Source: Candidatus Geothrix skivensis
GTDB taxonomy: Bacteria; Acidobacteriota; Holophagae; Holophagales; Holophagaceae
Length of the DNA stretch: 64,000 bases
Reading direction: 5' to 3'
NCBI GenBank assembly: GCA_016721195.1
Contig: JADKIO010000009.1
Coordinates: forward strand, 62,001 to 126,000
How positions within the stretch are numbered: position 1 is the stretch's first letter; each line of letters begins with the position of its first letter. The notes below the pieces were generated by a model that saw only the letters and a list, made by a program, of their open reading frames with translations, searched no databases and was not told the origin of the DNA. The translations under genes and the position numbers were made by a program. Below are positions 52,702 to 61,526 of this stretch, in pieces.

Positions 52702-55700
52702 ATGCTGAATCCCTTCCTCCAGTACCGGCCCCAGGACCGGGGCTTCCTGCTCTGCATGCCCGAGGCGGTGGAACCCGCCGAGTGGGTGCGGGCCCTCCGC
52801 TCCCTGCCGGGCGAGCTGCAGGGCCGGGAGCGCCTGACCCCGGCCAAGGCCCAGATCTTCCTGGCGGACGGCTCCCTGGTGGAGATGCATGCGGTGCCCC
52901 TGCGCTGGCAGCGGGCCTACCCCTGGCTCTCCTCCCTGGCCCTGCGCCCCGCCCATGCGGGGCCGACGCTGCGCTACTGGGCCATGGCCCTGCGCCTGCT
53001 GCAGTCGCTGGTGGTGCGCGGCGCCATGCTGCCCCAGCTGGATACCCGGGGCAACCCCTGGAAGGCCCGCTGGGGCATCAGCCTCACCAGCCCCTCGGAC
53101 CGGGCCGTCCTGCGCCAGCTGGCCGAGGCCATGCCGCCGGCCTCCGTGGCCTTCCCGGAAACCGACGTCTGGGCCTTCACCAAGACCCTGGGCCTGGGGG
53201 AGCTGGACGCCTTCGACATCGAGGACGACCTGGCCATGCCCCCCGCCGCGGACGCCGTGCTGACGGCCTTCCTGGAGGACGGCGCCGACTTCATCATGCG
53301 CTTCGTGTCCGGCGGCCTGCGGGCCGGTGACGATCCGCGGCTCAGCCTCATCCACCGGCTGCGGGGCCACAAGCGGGACCGCCTGCCCTGGGACGAACGC
53401 ATCATGGTGGCCCTCTCCCACCAGCTGCCGGAGTTCCCCACCACGGGCATCACCGAGCGCACCCTGGGCGAGCAGCTGGCCCAGTGGAGCGAAGGGGCCC
53501 GCCCCCAATGGCTGCGCCCCAGCCTGCGCCTCGAAGCCCCCGAGGTGCCCACGGTCACCCAGGCCGTGCAGGACGCCGACCGCCTTTCCGAAGAGGGCTG
53601 GATGCTCAAGGTGGGTCTGGAGACGGAGGCAGAGGTCGCCATCGGCGTGGCCAAGCTCTGGGAGCCCTCCACAGAACCCGAGGTGCTGCAGGCCCGCCAG
53701 ATCCTCCTGCGGGGCCTGGCCCGGGCCGTGCCCTTCTTCCCGGCCCTGGAGCGGGCCCTGTCGGGCCAGAAGCCCGAGGACCTGGTACTGCGCCCCACGG
53801 AAGCCTGGGAGTTCCTCACCCGCGGTGCCGCCCAGCTGAAGGAGGCCGGCTTCCTCGTCCACATCCCCGAGGGCCTGGCGGACTTCGGCGGGGCCAAGCG
53901 CCTTCGCGCCAAGGTGCGCCTCGGCGCCCGGAACGTGGTGGACTCGGCGCCCCTGGCCCAGGCCGGGCTCGAGGGCAGTGTGAGCGCGGACTGGTCGCTC
54001 ATGCTCGGCGACGACACCCTGAGCGTGGAGGATTTCGCCCAGATCGCGAGCCTCAAGCACCCCCTCGTGGCCTGGAAGGGCAAGTGGGTGGCCCTGGATC
54101 CCGAGACCCTCAAGCAGATCTCCACGGTCATCCAGGCCAGCCGCGGTGCCGGCTTCGAAAGCATGACCAAGGGCGAGGCCCTGGCGGCGGCCCTCACGGG
54201 CACCGCCAGGATTCCCGGCGTCAGCGAGGCCATCGAGGTGGAAGTGGCCGGGGACTTCGGTGCGGCCCTGGAGGACCTCAAGATCCTGCCGGACAAGCCC
54301 ATCACCCAGCCCGCCAGCTTCCATGGCCAGCTGCGCCCCTACCAGCTGCGGGGCCTCGCCTGGCTGGAGGGCCTGTCCCGCCATGGCCTGGGCGGCATCC
54401 TCGCCGACGACATGGGCCTGGGCAAGACCATCCAGGTGCTGGCGCTGCTGCTGCACCGCCAGACCCAGAGCCCCGAGTTCGGGCCCGCCACCCTGCTGGT
54501 CTGCCCCACGTCGCTGCTGGGCAACTGGGAGCGGGAGCTGGCCAAGTTCGCGCCCAGCCTGCCGGTTTTCGTGCACCACGGCAACAACCGGGACCGCCTG
54601 CCCACCACCTTCAAGCCCCACACCCTGGTGCTCACCACCTACGGCGTGGTGCGCCGGGAGGAGGAGGCGTTCGCCAAGCGCCCCTGGGGCGGCGTGGTGG
54701 TGGACGAGGCCCAGGCCATCAAGAACGCCGGCTCGGCCCAGGCCAAGGCCATCCGCAAGCTCCACGGCGCCTTCCGCCTGGCGCTCACGGGCACCCCCAT
54801 CGAAAACCGGCTCACCGAGCTGTGGGCCATCATGAGCGCCGGCCTGCCGGGCTACCTGGGCAGCGAATCCCACTTCAAGGAACGCTTCGCCAATCCCATC
54901 GAAAAGTACCGCGATCCGGATGCCGCCAACGAGCTGCGCCAGCGCATCGGCCCCTTCATCCTGCGGCGCCTCAAGAACGACAAGAACATCATCCAGGACC
55001 TGCCCGAGAAGCACGAGATGAAGGTGTTCACCACCCTCAGCCGGGAGCAGGCGGAGCTCTACCAGTACCGCGTGGAGAAGATGGACGAGGAGCTGGACGT
55101 GGCCACGGGCATCGAGCGCCGGGGCCGCATCCTGGCCCTGCTCACCCACCTCAAGCAGATCTGCAACCACCCGAGCCAGTTCCTGAAGGCCCAGGGCCCC
55201 TACCGGGGCCGCAGCGGCAAGCTGGACCGCCTGACGGAGATGCTCGAGGAAGTGGTCGAGGCCGGCGAACGGGCCATCGTCTTCACCCAGTTCAAGGAGA
55301 TGGGGGACCGGCTCCAGATCCACCTGGAGGAGGCCCTGGGCTTCGAGCCCCCCTTCCTCCACGGCGGCACCACCCGGGAAGGCCGCGACGAGATGGTCCG
55401 CAGCTTCCAGGAGGATCCCGATTCCCCGCCGGTGCTGCTCTTGAGCCTGAAGGCCGGCGGCGTCGGCCTGAACCTCACGGCCGCCACCCACGTCTTCCAC
55501 TTCGACCGCTGGTGGAATCCGGCCGTGGAGGACCAGGCGACGGACCGCACCTACCGCATCGGCCAGACCAAGAACGTGCAGGTGCACAAGCTCGTCACCA
55601 TCGGCACCCTGGAAGAAAAGATCGACGCCCTGCTGGAATCGAAGCGGGACCTGGCGGACCGCGTGGTGGGCAGTGGCGAAGGCTGGCTCACCGAGCTGGA

Positions 55701-55833
55701 CGACGAGGCCCTGCGCCGCCTGGTGGCCCTGGATCCCGATGCCGAGCTGCTGGATTCCGATGAGGGCAATGGCGAAGAACCACCCCCAGCTCCCAAAGTC
55801 ATGCGCCGGAAGGCCAAGGAGGTGGCCTCATGA
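52702..55833 (+). CDS. SNF2-family DEAD/H helicase-like ATPase
   Basis: The protein has about 1043 residues. The N-terminal half (to about 530) is a bacterial SNF2-associated region without clear motifs. The Swi2/Snf2 motor follows: motif I DDMGLGKTIQVLALLL, II VVDEAQAIKNAGS, III LALTGTPIENRLTELW, V LLSLKAGGVGLNLTAATHVFHFDRWWNP and VI DQATDRTYRIGQTKNVQVHKL. Such proteins translocate on double-stranded DNA and remodel protein-DNA complexes; the target is unknown. The ATG at 52702 starts the conserved MLNPFLQYRPQDRG. It overlaps the SWIM-protein gene (ATGA), a pairing seen in many bacteria. Confidence 0.93.
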   Translation: MLNPFLQYRPQDRGFLLCMPEAVEPAEWVRALRSLPGELQGRERLTPAKAQIFLADGSLVEMHAVPLRWQRAYPWLSSLALRPAHAGPTLRYWAMALRLLQSLVVRGAMLPQLDTRGNPWKARWGISLTSPSDRAVLRQLAEAMPPASVAFPETDVWAFTKTLGLGELDAFDIEDDLAMPPAADAVLTAFLEDGADFIMRFVSGGLRAGDDPRLSLIHRLRGHKRDRLPWDERIMVALSHQLPEFPTTGITERTLGEQLAQWSEGARPQWLRPSLRLEAPEVPTVTQAVQDADRLSEEGWMLKVGLETEAEVAIGVAKLWEPSTEPEVLQARQILLRGLARAVPFFPALERALSGQKPEDLVLRPTEAWEFLTRGAAQLKEAGFLVHIPEGLADFGGAKRLRAKVRLGARNVVDSAPLAQAGLEGSVSADWSLMLGDDTLSVEDFAQIASLKHPLVAWKGKWVALDPETLKQISTVIQASRGAGFESMTKGEALAAALTGTARIPGVSEAIEVEVAGDFGAALEDLKILPDKPITQPASFHGQLRPYQLRGLAWLEGLSRHGLGGILADDMGLGKTIQVLALLLHRQTQSPEFGPATLLVCPTSLLGNWERELAKFAPSLPVFVHHGNNRDRLPTTFKPHTLVLTTYGVVRREEEAFAKRPWGGVVVDEAQAIKNAGSAQAKAIRKLHGAFRLALTGTPIENRLTELWAIMSAGLPGYLGSESHFKERFANPIEKYRDPDAANELRQRIGPFILRRLKNDKNIIQDLPEKHEMKVFTTLSREQAELYQYRVEKMDEELDVATGIERRGRILALLTHLKQICNHPSQFLKAQGPYRGRSGKLDRLTEMLEEVVEAGERAIVFTQFKEMGDRLQIHLEEALGFEPPFLHGGTTREGRDEMVRSFQEDPDSPPVLLLSLKAGGVGLNLTAATHVFHFDRWWNPAVEDQATDRTYRIGQTKNVQVHKLVTIGTLEEKIDALLESKRDLADRVVGSGEGWLTELDDEALRRLVALDPDAELLDSDEGNGEEPPPAPKVMRRKAKEVAS

Positions 55834-56798
55834 TCAGCCACACCGACCGCTTCGGGGCCACCTGGTGGGGCCGCCTCTGGATCAACGGCCTCGAAAAGCT
55901 GGGGGACGACTACGAGAATCGCCTACCCCGCGGCAAGAAGTACGCGGAGGACGGTCACGTGTCGCACTTCGGTGTGCAGCCCGGCGAGATCCAGGCCCGG
56001 GTCCATGGCCGCAAGACCTATAACGTGACCCTGGGCCTGCCGGCCCTCACCGGCGCCCAGTGGGGAAAGGCCCTGGACCGCATCGCCCTGGAGAGCCGCT
56101 TCGTGGCTTCCCTGCTGGCGGGCGAGATGCCCCAGGGCCTGGATGAGACCTTCCGCGAGGCGGGCGCCAGCCTCTACCCCCGGGTACCCAAGGAGCTCCA
56201 GACCCACTGCGATTGCCCGGACTGGGCCAATCCCTGCAAGCACGTGGCGGCGGTCTGCTACGTCATGGCCGAGGCCCTGGACCGGGATCCCTGGTTGCTC
56301 TTCGATTTGCGGGGCAAGAGCCGCGATGAGGTGCTGCAGGCCCTCCAGTCGGCCCTCGATGCCGCCGCCGTGGCGGCCCCGAAGAAGCGGGGGCGGCCGC
56401 CCAAGAAGCAGCAGACCGTGGCGGACCTGCTGCGGCAGGAACTGCCCGAGCCCGAGCCCTGGCGGCGCCTGCCCGAGGAGGCCTACGACGCCCTGCCCAT
56501 GCCCCTGCCGGAGATCGGCATCCCCCGGGTGATCCCGCCGGATCCCTCCGTCTTCACCCAGCTGGGTCCCCTGCCCCACGCCCGCATCGAGACCAGCCTC
56601 TGCCTGGCGGCCCTCATGCACCGCACCGCCCAGTGGGTGCAGCAGCAGATCGAGGACGGCCCCCATCGCATGGACGATGAGGATGGGGAGGGCGAACCCG
56701 AACAGCCCGCCTCGCCCTTCGATGCCCCCCTGCAGCCCGCCCCCAAACCCAGTCGCAACTGGCGCCACAAGAAGCGGCGCTGGGGCAAAAAGAGCTGA
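55830..56798 (+). CDS. SWIM zinc-finger protein, partner of the SNF2 ATPase
   Basis: The 322-residue protein has a central SWIM motif, C-x-C-xn-C-x-H, seen as HCDCPDWANPCKHVAAVCYVM (about 128-148). The N terminus (DRFGATWWGRLWINGLEKLGDDYENRLPRGKKYAEDGHV) is typical of bacterial SNF2-partner SWIM proteins. A basic AT-hook-like patch KKRGRPPKKQ lies at about 187. It probably binds DNA or the helicase. The start overlaps the SNF2 stop, so the two are translated together. Confidence 0.9.
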   Translation: MISHTDRFGATWWGRLWINGLEKLGDDYENRLPRGKKYAEDGHVSHFGVQPGEIQARVHGRKTYNVTLGLPALTGAQWGKALDRIALESRFVASLLAGEMPQGLDETFREAGASLYPRVPKELQTHCDCPDWANPCKHVAAVCYVMAEALDRDPWLLFDLRGKSRDEVLQALQSALDAAAVAAPKKRGRPPKKQQTVADLLRQELPEPEPWRRLPEEAYDALPMPLPEIGIPRVIPPDPSVFTQLGPLPHARIETSLCLAALMHRTAQWVQQQIEDGPHRMDDEDGEGEPEQPASPFDAPLQPAPKPSRNWRHKKRRWGKKS

Positions 56799-56824
56799 CA
56801 ATAGTCACCGCACCAGGAGTACTC

Positions 56825-57199
56825 ATGCGTACCATTTCCACCCCGAACGCACCCGCCGCCATCGGCCCCTACAGCCAGGCCCAGATCTCCGGCAACCATC
56901 TCTTCACCTCGGGGCAGATTCCCCTCGTCCCCGAGACCATGGAGATGGTCACGGGCCCCATCGAAGCCCAGGCTGAGCAGGTGCTGAAGAACCTCAGCGC
57001 CGTGCTGGCCGCCGCCAACACTGGCTGGGACCGGGTGGTGAAGACCACCGTCTTCCTCACCGACATGGCCGACTTCGTCACCTTCAATGCCGTATATGAA
57101 AAGGCCCTGGGCGGCGCCAAGCCCGCCCGCAGCACCGTGGCGGTGGCCGCCCTGCCCCGGGGCGCCAAGGTCGAGATCGAGCTCATTGCGGAAGTGTGA
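56825..57199 (+). CDS. ridA: Reactive intermediate/imine deaminase RidA
   Basis: The 124-residue trimeric enzyme hydrolyses reactive enamines and imines made by PLP enzymes. The conserved PNAPAAIGPYSQAQISGNHLFTSGQI, the active-site arginine in PARSTVAVAALPRGAKVEIELIA and the family length are all seen. A GGAG site precedes the ATG. Confidence 0.97.
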   Translation: MRTISTPNAPAAIGPYSQAQISGNHLFTSGQIPLVPETMEMVTGPIEAQAEQVLKNLSAVLAAANTGWDRVVKTTVFLTDMADFVTFNAVYEKALGGAKPARSTVAVAALPRGAKVEIELIAEV

Positions 57200-57201
57200 C
57201 G

Positions 57202-57285
57202 GCTGGTCGCGGAAGACGCGGAAAGAGGATCCAGAAAGCCAGCTTCCGTGGCTTCTGCGCTTCTTCTGTGCCTTCCGCGACCAGC
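57202..57285. repeat. Third intergenic palindromic element between convergent genes
   Basis: The 14-base ends GCTGGTCGCGGAAG (57202-57215) and CTTCCGCGACCAGC (57272-57285) are exact inverted repeats. Internal units of the TTCTGCGC/TTCTTCTGTG type repeat. The element fills the gap between ridA and the response regulator and may terminate both. Confidence 0.7.
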
Positions 57286-57289
57286 TTCC

Positions 57290-58006
57290 TTAGCCCAGCC
57301 CCAGCCTCGCCTTGAGTCCCGGCGCAGCGCCGCGGCTCACCTCCACCTCGGTGCCGCCGTTGAGGCGCACGTGGAGGCGACCCGAATCACCGGTCTTCAC
57401 GCCCACCACCGCCTCAGGGCGGAGGAGCAGGTGGCGGTGACCGCGGACCACGCGGCTGCCCAGGGCGGCCTCGGCTTCGGCCAGGGTCTTCCAGGTGGTG
57501 CGCATGCGCTCGCCCGCGAAGGCCCACACGGCATCATCCTCGAAGACGAAGTGCGTGGTCCTGGCCAGGTCCACCAGCACCACGCCCTCGCCCGCCTTCA
57601 CGGGGAACCGGAAGGGGCCCGAAGGCCTTGGCTCCGCGGGTCGTACCCCCTCCGTCCGGGCGCGCAGGCGTTGCAGCGTCGCAGCCAGGCGCTCGGCGGT
57701 CACTGGCTTCAGCAGGTAGTCCGTGGCGGCCTGCTCGAAGGCCTTCACGGCATGCTCCGCATAGGCCGTGACGAACACCACCGGAAAGGGGCGCGGCAGG
57801 TCCGCCACCACGTCCAGGCCCGTGAGGCCCGGCATCTGGATATCCAGGAAGAGGGCATCCACGGGTTCCCCCTGGCCCAGCCAGTCCAGCACGGAAGGGC
57901 CGTCCTCCAGTTCGGCCACCACCTCGCAGCCCGCTTCGCGCAGCAGGCGTGTGAGGCGCTTCCGGTTGAAGGGTTCGTCCTCGGCCACGAGCACGCGCAG
58001 GCTCAT
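57290..58006 (-). CDS. LytTR-family response regulator
   Basis: The 238-residue regulator has a receiver domain (about 1-120; VAEDEPFNRKRL, phospho-acceptor Asp in DALFLDIQMPGLTG, lysine in YLLKPV). A LytTR DNA-binding domain follows (about 140-235; VVLVDLARTTHFVFEDDAVWAF, RGHRHLLLRPEAVVGV, LHVRLNGGTEVEVSR). It should bind direct repeats upstream of its targets. Its start overlaps the sensor kinase stop (ATGA), so it is the cognate partner. Confidence 0.95.
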   Translation of the reverse strand: MSLRVLVAEDEPFNRKRLTRLLREAGCEVVAELEDGPSVLDWLGQGEPVDALFLDIQMPGLTGLDVVADLPRPFPVVFVTAYAEHAVKAFEQAATDYLLKPVTAERLAATLQRLRARTEGVRPAEPRPSGPFRFPVKAGEGVVLVDLARTTHFVFEDDAVWAFAGERMRTTWKTLAEAEAALGSRVVRGHRHLLLRPEAVVGVKTGDSGRLHVRLNGGTEVEVSRGAAPGLKARLGLG

Positions 58007-59118
58007 GCCTTCACCGCCAGGCGCAGCTCGGCCACGGTCCAGTCGCCGTCCCGCCGAAGATTGAGCGCGTCGGCGGAGGCCCCCAGCAGGTTGAGCCGCT
58101 CCCGCAGGTTGCTGAGGCCCAGGCCTGGGCTTTCAGCTTCCGTCGGGGCCGGGCCCGTGTTGGCCACGCTGATCAGGAGCTGATCCCCCGCGCGGCGCAC
58201 CTGCACCCGCAGCTCGCCGCCGCCCACGGCCAGCGCGATGCCATGCTTCAGCGCGTTCTCCACCAGGGGCTGGATCATGAGGGGTGGCACCTCCAGGCCA
58301 TCCAGGTCCCCGGGCCAGTCCCAGCTTTCCCGCAGGCGCGGGCCCAGGCGCAGGCGCTCCAGGGCCAGGTGCAGCTCCACCAGGCGGCGCTCCTCGCCCA
58401 GGGGGGCCAGCAGCCGCGAGCCCTGAGCCAACAGAGCCCGCAGCAGCTCTGCCAGGTTCACGAGGGCGGTTTCGGCGGCCACCGGATCCTCCCGCACCAG
58501 TTCGGTGAGCCCGCTGATGGCGTTGAAGAGCACGTGGGGGTTCATCTGGCCCTGGAGGACCCGGGCCTGGGCCTCGTTCGCGGCCCGCAGGGCGGTGGCC
58601 TCCTGCTGCTCGGCCCGCTCCCGGTCCGCCAGGATCCAGCCCAGCAGGAGACCGAAGGAGAGGTGAGCCACCCCGAGGATCCAGAACCGCGGATGGATCG
58701 GGAGCAGTCGGGTCTCCTCCCGGTGGAAGCCCATGCCCCGGCGGTGTCCGCCCTGTTCGGCGAGACCCATCCCCAGGCCGGGCCTTAGGCCTCGACCCGG
58801 TGGAGGACCCCCGGCCACACCCAGGAGCAGCAGGACCGCCAGGGTCAGGGCCCCCATCCAGGGCAGGGCCTGGGCCGCGCCCCGCAGCGGGCCGGCCACG
58901 GGGGCGTCCTCGCCAGTCCACTGCCAGGGCAGGGGCGCCAGCACCAGGAAGAGGGCCACCCAGAGGGAAGGCGTGACCAGCTCGAGGAGCCCCGGCTCGG
59001 GCATCCCCATCAGGATCCGGGCGCCGTTCCACACCAGCCCAAACAGCAACGCGGCGCCCCAGGTCCGGGGGCGCCGCGTCCGCTGCCAGGTGGCCTGAAG
59101 AACCGCTGATGCGCGCAT
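58003..59118 (-). CDS. LytS/YehU-type sensor histidine kinase
   Basis: The 371-residue membrane kinase has about four hydrophobic segments in the first 170 residues, with a glycine-rich hydrophilic loop. It then shows the His_kinase domain (phospho-acceptor in LQGQMNPHVLFNAISGLTELV) and the ATPase domain (MIQPLVENALKHGIA, GLGLSNLRERLNLL). There is no periplasmic sensor domain of note, so the signal may be sensed in the membrane. It pairs with the LytTR regulator. Confidence 0.94.
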   Translation of the reverse strand: MRASAVLQATWQRTRRPRTWGAALLFGLVWNGARILMGMPEPGLLELVTPSLWVALFLVLAPLPWQWTGEDAPVAGPLRGAAQALPWMGALTLAVLLLLGVAGGPPPGRGLRPGLGMGLAEQGGHRRGMGFHREETRLLPIHPRFWILGVAHLSFGLLLGWILADRERAEQQEATALRAANEAQARVLQGQMNPHVLFNAISGLTELVREDPVAAETALVNLAELLRALLAQGSRLLAPLGEERRLVELHLALERLRLGPRLRESWDWPGDLDGLEVPPLMIQPLVENALKHGIALAVGGGELRVQVRRAGDQLLISVANTGPAPTEAESPGLGLSNLRERLNLLGASADALNLRRDGDWTVAELRLAVKA

Positions 59119-59147
59119 GGTGTCTCAGGATAGCGGGGACCGGATCC

Positions 59148-59663
59148 TCAGGTGGGCTTCACCAGGGGGCAGTCGGGCCCCATGCCCGGATGGCCGGCGC
59201 CGAACCCGCGACCCGGACCCCGACCCCGTCCGCCCCGGGGGCCCATTCCCCTGCCGGGCTTCTCGAACCGGGTCTTCTGCTCCGGGGTGAGCAGGGGCAG
59301 GATCTCCTGCCGAACGGCCCGGTGCTCGAGCATCAGGTCGAGCTGGGCCGCGGAGACCTTGTCGTGCAGGGCCTTGAGCGTGCTGGGCTCCGTGGCCGTG
59401 CTGGCCATGGCCTCGTGCATGGCCTTCCGGGCCGCGACCGCGACTTCCTGCTTGGCCTGGACGCTGGCCTGGTGCTTGTCGTGGATGGCCTTCACCTGGG
59501 CCTGCTGGGCCTCGGTGAGGTTCAGGCCCCGGAGGCCCCGGCCTTCGCCCATGGGCCCGTGGCCGCGACCGGGTCCGGAGCCGGGACCCTGGGCCGAGAG
59601 GGAGGTGCCGATGGCCGTGAGGGCCAGGGCCAGGGCGGCGAGTCGAAGGGGGTGGGTGGTCAT
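59148..59663 (-). CDS. Spy/CpxP-like periplasmic protein
   Basis: The 171-residue protein has a signal peptide (RLAALALALTAIGTSLSAQ). LTxxQ-type motifs, seen as LNLTEAQQAQVKAIHDKHQ and LLTPEQKTRF, are typical of the Spy/CpxP/zinc-resistance family of helical chaperones or metal-binding proteins. Both ends are rich in Gly, Arg and Pro (RGGRGRGPGRGFG). It probably protects periplasmic proteins. It lies next to the LytS/LytTR pair on the same strand with AAGGAG upstream, so envelope-stress control by that system is possible. Confidence 0.85.
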   Translation of the reverse strand: MTTHPLRLAALALALTAIGTSLSAQGPGSGPGRGHGPMGEGRGLRGLNLTEAQQAQVKAIHDKHQASVQAKQEVAVAARKAMHEAMASTATEPSTLKALHDKVSAAQLDLMLEHRAVRQEILPLLTPEQKTRFEKPGRGMGPRGGRGRGPGRGFGAGHPGMGPDCPLVKPT

Positions 59664-59939
59664 GGGAAGCTCCTTTGTCATGGGGCGGGTCATCCGTCCA
59701 CACCAGGAGATGCGCATGGCGGGGATCCGGTGGAACCTCCTTGGCGGATGACAGATTGGGGGGCCCGAATGGCAGTGAAAGGGGGTTGAACGGGGGCACC
59801 CTCCGCCTCGACACCGGTACCCGCCAGGTCCGTGAATCCCTGGCTGCCGGTGGGTTGGTGGCTTTGAAAAATTTTGCCCTTGGCTGGACGCCCTGTTATT
59901 TTTTACTGACTACCACTTAATCCTCTTTTGGAGCTTCCC

Positions 59940-60524
59940 ATGCGAAAAATCATCCTGGCCGCCCTGGTTGTCGGCGCCCCCCTGGCGTCCCAGTCCATAG
60001 AACTCGGCCTGTTCGCGGGCCAGCAGTCCTACAAGAGCATCGATGCTTTCGGCATGTCTGCCCAGCCGAAGAGCAAGACCGTCCTGGGTGCCCGAGTGGG
60101 CTATAGCGTGGTCGACCTGGGACCCGCCCTCTTCCAGTTGACCGCTGGTTTCCAGCCGAAAACCGATTCCGCCATCGAGGTCAACGGTACGGATGTCGGA
60201 GACAAGTTCCAGCACCAGCACATGAGTGTGGGCGCCATGTTCAACTTCAAGGCCGGGGTGGCCTTCGGAGCCGGAATCGAGTACCGCTTCGAAAAATTGA
60301 ACATCACCGGCTCAGGGCTCAGTGACACGTCCTACAACCGCCCCTGGTTGCGGGCCAACCTGGGCTACGCCATCCCCAGCCCGGTCGTGAAGCCGTTCAT
60401 CGGCCTTGAGGTGGCCCTGCCCCTCATGAGCAAGAGCTTCAGTACCACCGCCAGCGACGAGGACAACATGAGGTCCTTCGCCCCGAAGCTGCAGATCGGC
60501 ATCTACGGCGGCATCCGCTTCTAG
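59940..60524 (+). CDS. Small outer-membrane beta-barrel protein
   Basis: The 194-residue protein has a signal peptide (MRKIILAALVVGAPLASQS). Alternating strands fit an eight-stranded barrel (IELGLFAGQQSYKSI, TVLGARVGYSVVDLG, FGAGIEYRFEKLNI, WLRANLGYAIP), with a final strand LQIGIYGGIRF ending in Phe. This resembles OmpW/OmpA-type small barrels. Its function is unknown. The GGAG site is nine bases before the ATG and an intrinsic terminator follows. Confidence 0.8.
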   Translation: MRKIILAALVVGAPLASQSIELGLFAGQQSYKSIDAFGMSAQPKSKTVLGARVGYSVVDLGPALFQLTAGFQPKTDSAIEVNGTDVGDKFQHQHMSVGAMFNFKAGVAFGAGIEYRFEKLNITGSGLSDTSYNRPWLRANLGYAIPSPVVKPFIGLEVALPLMSKSFSTTASDEDNMRSFAPKLQIGIYGGIRF

Positions 60525-60536
60525 ACTGCTGCGCTC

Positions 60537-60570
60537 AAAGAAACGCCCCGCCACCGCGGGGCATTTCTTT
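60537..60570. terminator. Bidirectional terminator after the small barrel gene
   Basis: A stem of 15 base pairs with one mismatch (AAAGAAAcGCCCCGC / GCGGGGCaTTTCTTT, loop CACC) lies between two convergent genes. The T-rich arm suits termination on either strand. Confidence 0.85.
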
Positions 60571-60583
60571 GCTGGAACGTGCC

Positions 60584-61060
60584 CTACTCCCCCTCCTCGG
60601 TCTCCCCGATGTCCTCCTCGATGGCCTCCCAGCGGGTGCGGGCCTGGTAGGCGGGGTCCTTCAGGTGGACGAGGAAGTCGGTCATGCGGGGCCCCCAGCT
60701 GGAGCCGGCCACGCAGCCCTCGGGCACGTGGGGCAGCAGATCTGCCGGGGCCTCCTCCAGGCAGAGCTGGGTGAGGATGAGGGCCTGGCGGTAGCTTTCC
60801 CCCACCGGCGTGAGGTTGGCCGCCAGGGTGCCCAGGAGCTCCGCCAGGGGGGCCTCTTCCGCCAGGGTGGCGACCTGGCCTTCGAGTACCTCCACGGTCT
60901 TCAGCCGGGCCGTGATCAGCTTCAGGTGCAGGCGCTCCAGCTCCCGGCGGGGGGCCCCCTTGGCCAGGGCGTGGGCCGCGTCCTCCAGGTGGGGGTGCAG
61001 CTTCCGGAACAGGAGGGAGAGGGCGGTCTCCGCCGGGGAAAGGGTCGGTGCTTCGGTCAT
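60584..61060 (-). CDS. Hypothetical protein, helical, 158 residues
   Basis: No family is recognised. The protein is soluble and strongly helical (LERLHLKLITARLKTVEVLEGQVATLAEEAPLAELLGTLA) with an acidic end (EEDIGETEEGE). A region VPEGCVAGSSWGPRMTDFLVHLKDP is the most distinctive. It begins 98 bases from the divergent Hpt gene. The uninterrupted frame, codon use like its neighbours and position before a terminator support a real gene. Confidence 0.7.
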   Translation of the reverse strand: MTEAPTLSPAETALSLLFRKLHPHLEDAAHALAKGAPRRELERLHLKLITARLKTVEVLEGQVATLAEEAPLAELLGTLAANLTPVGESYRQALILTQLCLEEAPADLLPHVPEGCVAGSSWGPRMTDFLVHLKDPAYQARTRWEAIEEDIGETEEGE

Positions 61061-61157
61061 GCCTTCAGTCTACCTGTAGGCCGGGGCCGGGACTGGAGGC
61101 CTCCTCACCTATTGGAGAACGGGGCCGTCTGCCTCAGCATGGAGCCAGGAGTCCTTG

Positions 61158-61526
61158 ATGACGGCGCAGAACCTGCTGGACCTGACCACCCTCCAGAACC
61201 TGGTGGACCTGGATGATGGCGGCCACGGGCTCCTGTCCGAGATGATCGAGATCTTCCGGGACGACACGCCGCGCCGCATCCGGGACATCCTGGCTGCCGC
61301 CACGGAAGGGCATGCGGAGGATCTGTCCCGGGCGGCCCATGCCCTCAAGGGCGGAGCGGGCGCCCTGGGCGCCGAGGCCCTGCGCCACCTGGCCTCGGAC
61401 CTGGAGTCTCTGGGCCGGAGTGGTTCGGCCGAAGCGGGGCCGGATCTGCCGGAACGCCTGCAGGCCGCCTTCCAGACCACCCTGACGGCGCTGGAAGCCT
61501 ACATCGCCGGCCTCGACGGGAATTAG
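61158..61526 (+). CDS. Histidine phosphotransfer (Hpt) domain protein
   Basis: The 122-residue single-domain Hpt protein carries the phospho-acceptor histidine in RAAHALKGGAGALGAEALRHL. It accepts a phosphate from a hybrid kinase and passes it to a receiver. The start at 61158 has AGGAG eight bases upstream. No hybrid kinase lies nearby, so its partners are elsewhere. Its end overlaps the convergent transglycosylase gene by four bases. Confidence 0.9.
   Translation: MTAQNLLDLTTLQNLVDLDDGGHGLLSEMIEIFRDDTPRRIRDILAAATEGHAEDLSRAAHALKGGAGALGAEALRHLASDLESLGRSGSAEAGPDLPERLQAAFQTTLTALEAYIAGLDGN

Noticed and set aside
52639..55587. Open frame of 982 codons antisense to the SNF2 ATPase
   Set aside because: It is a low-complexity mirror of a GC-rich gene. 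The plus strand carries all helicase motifs in order.
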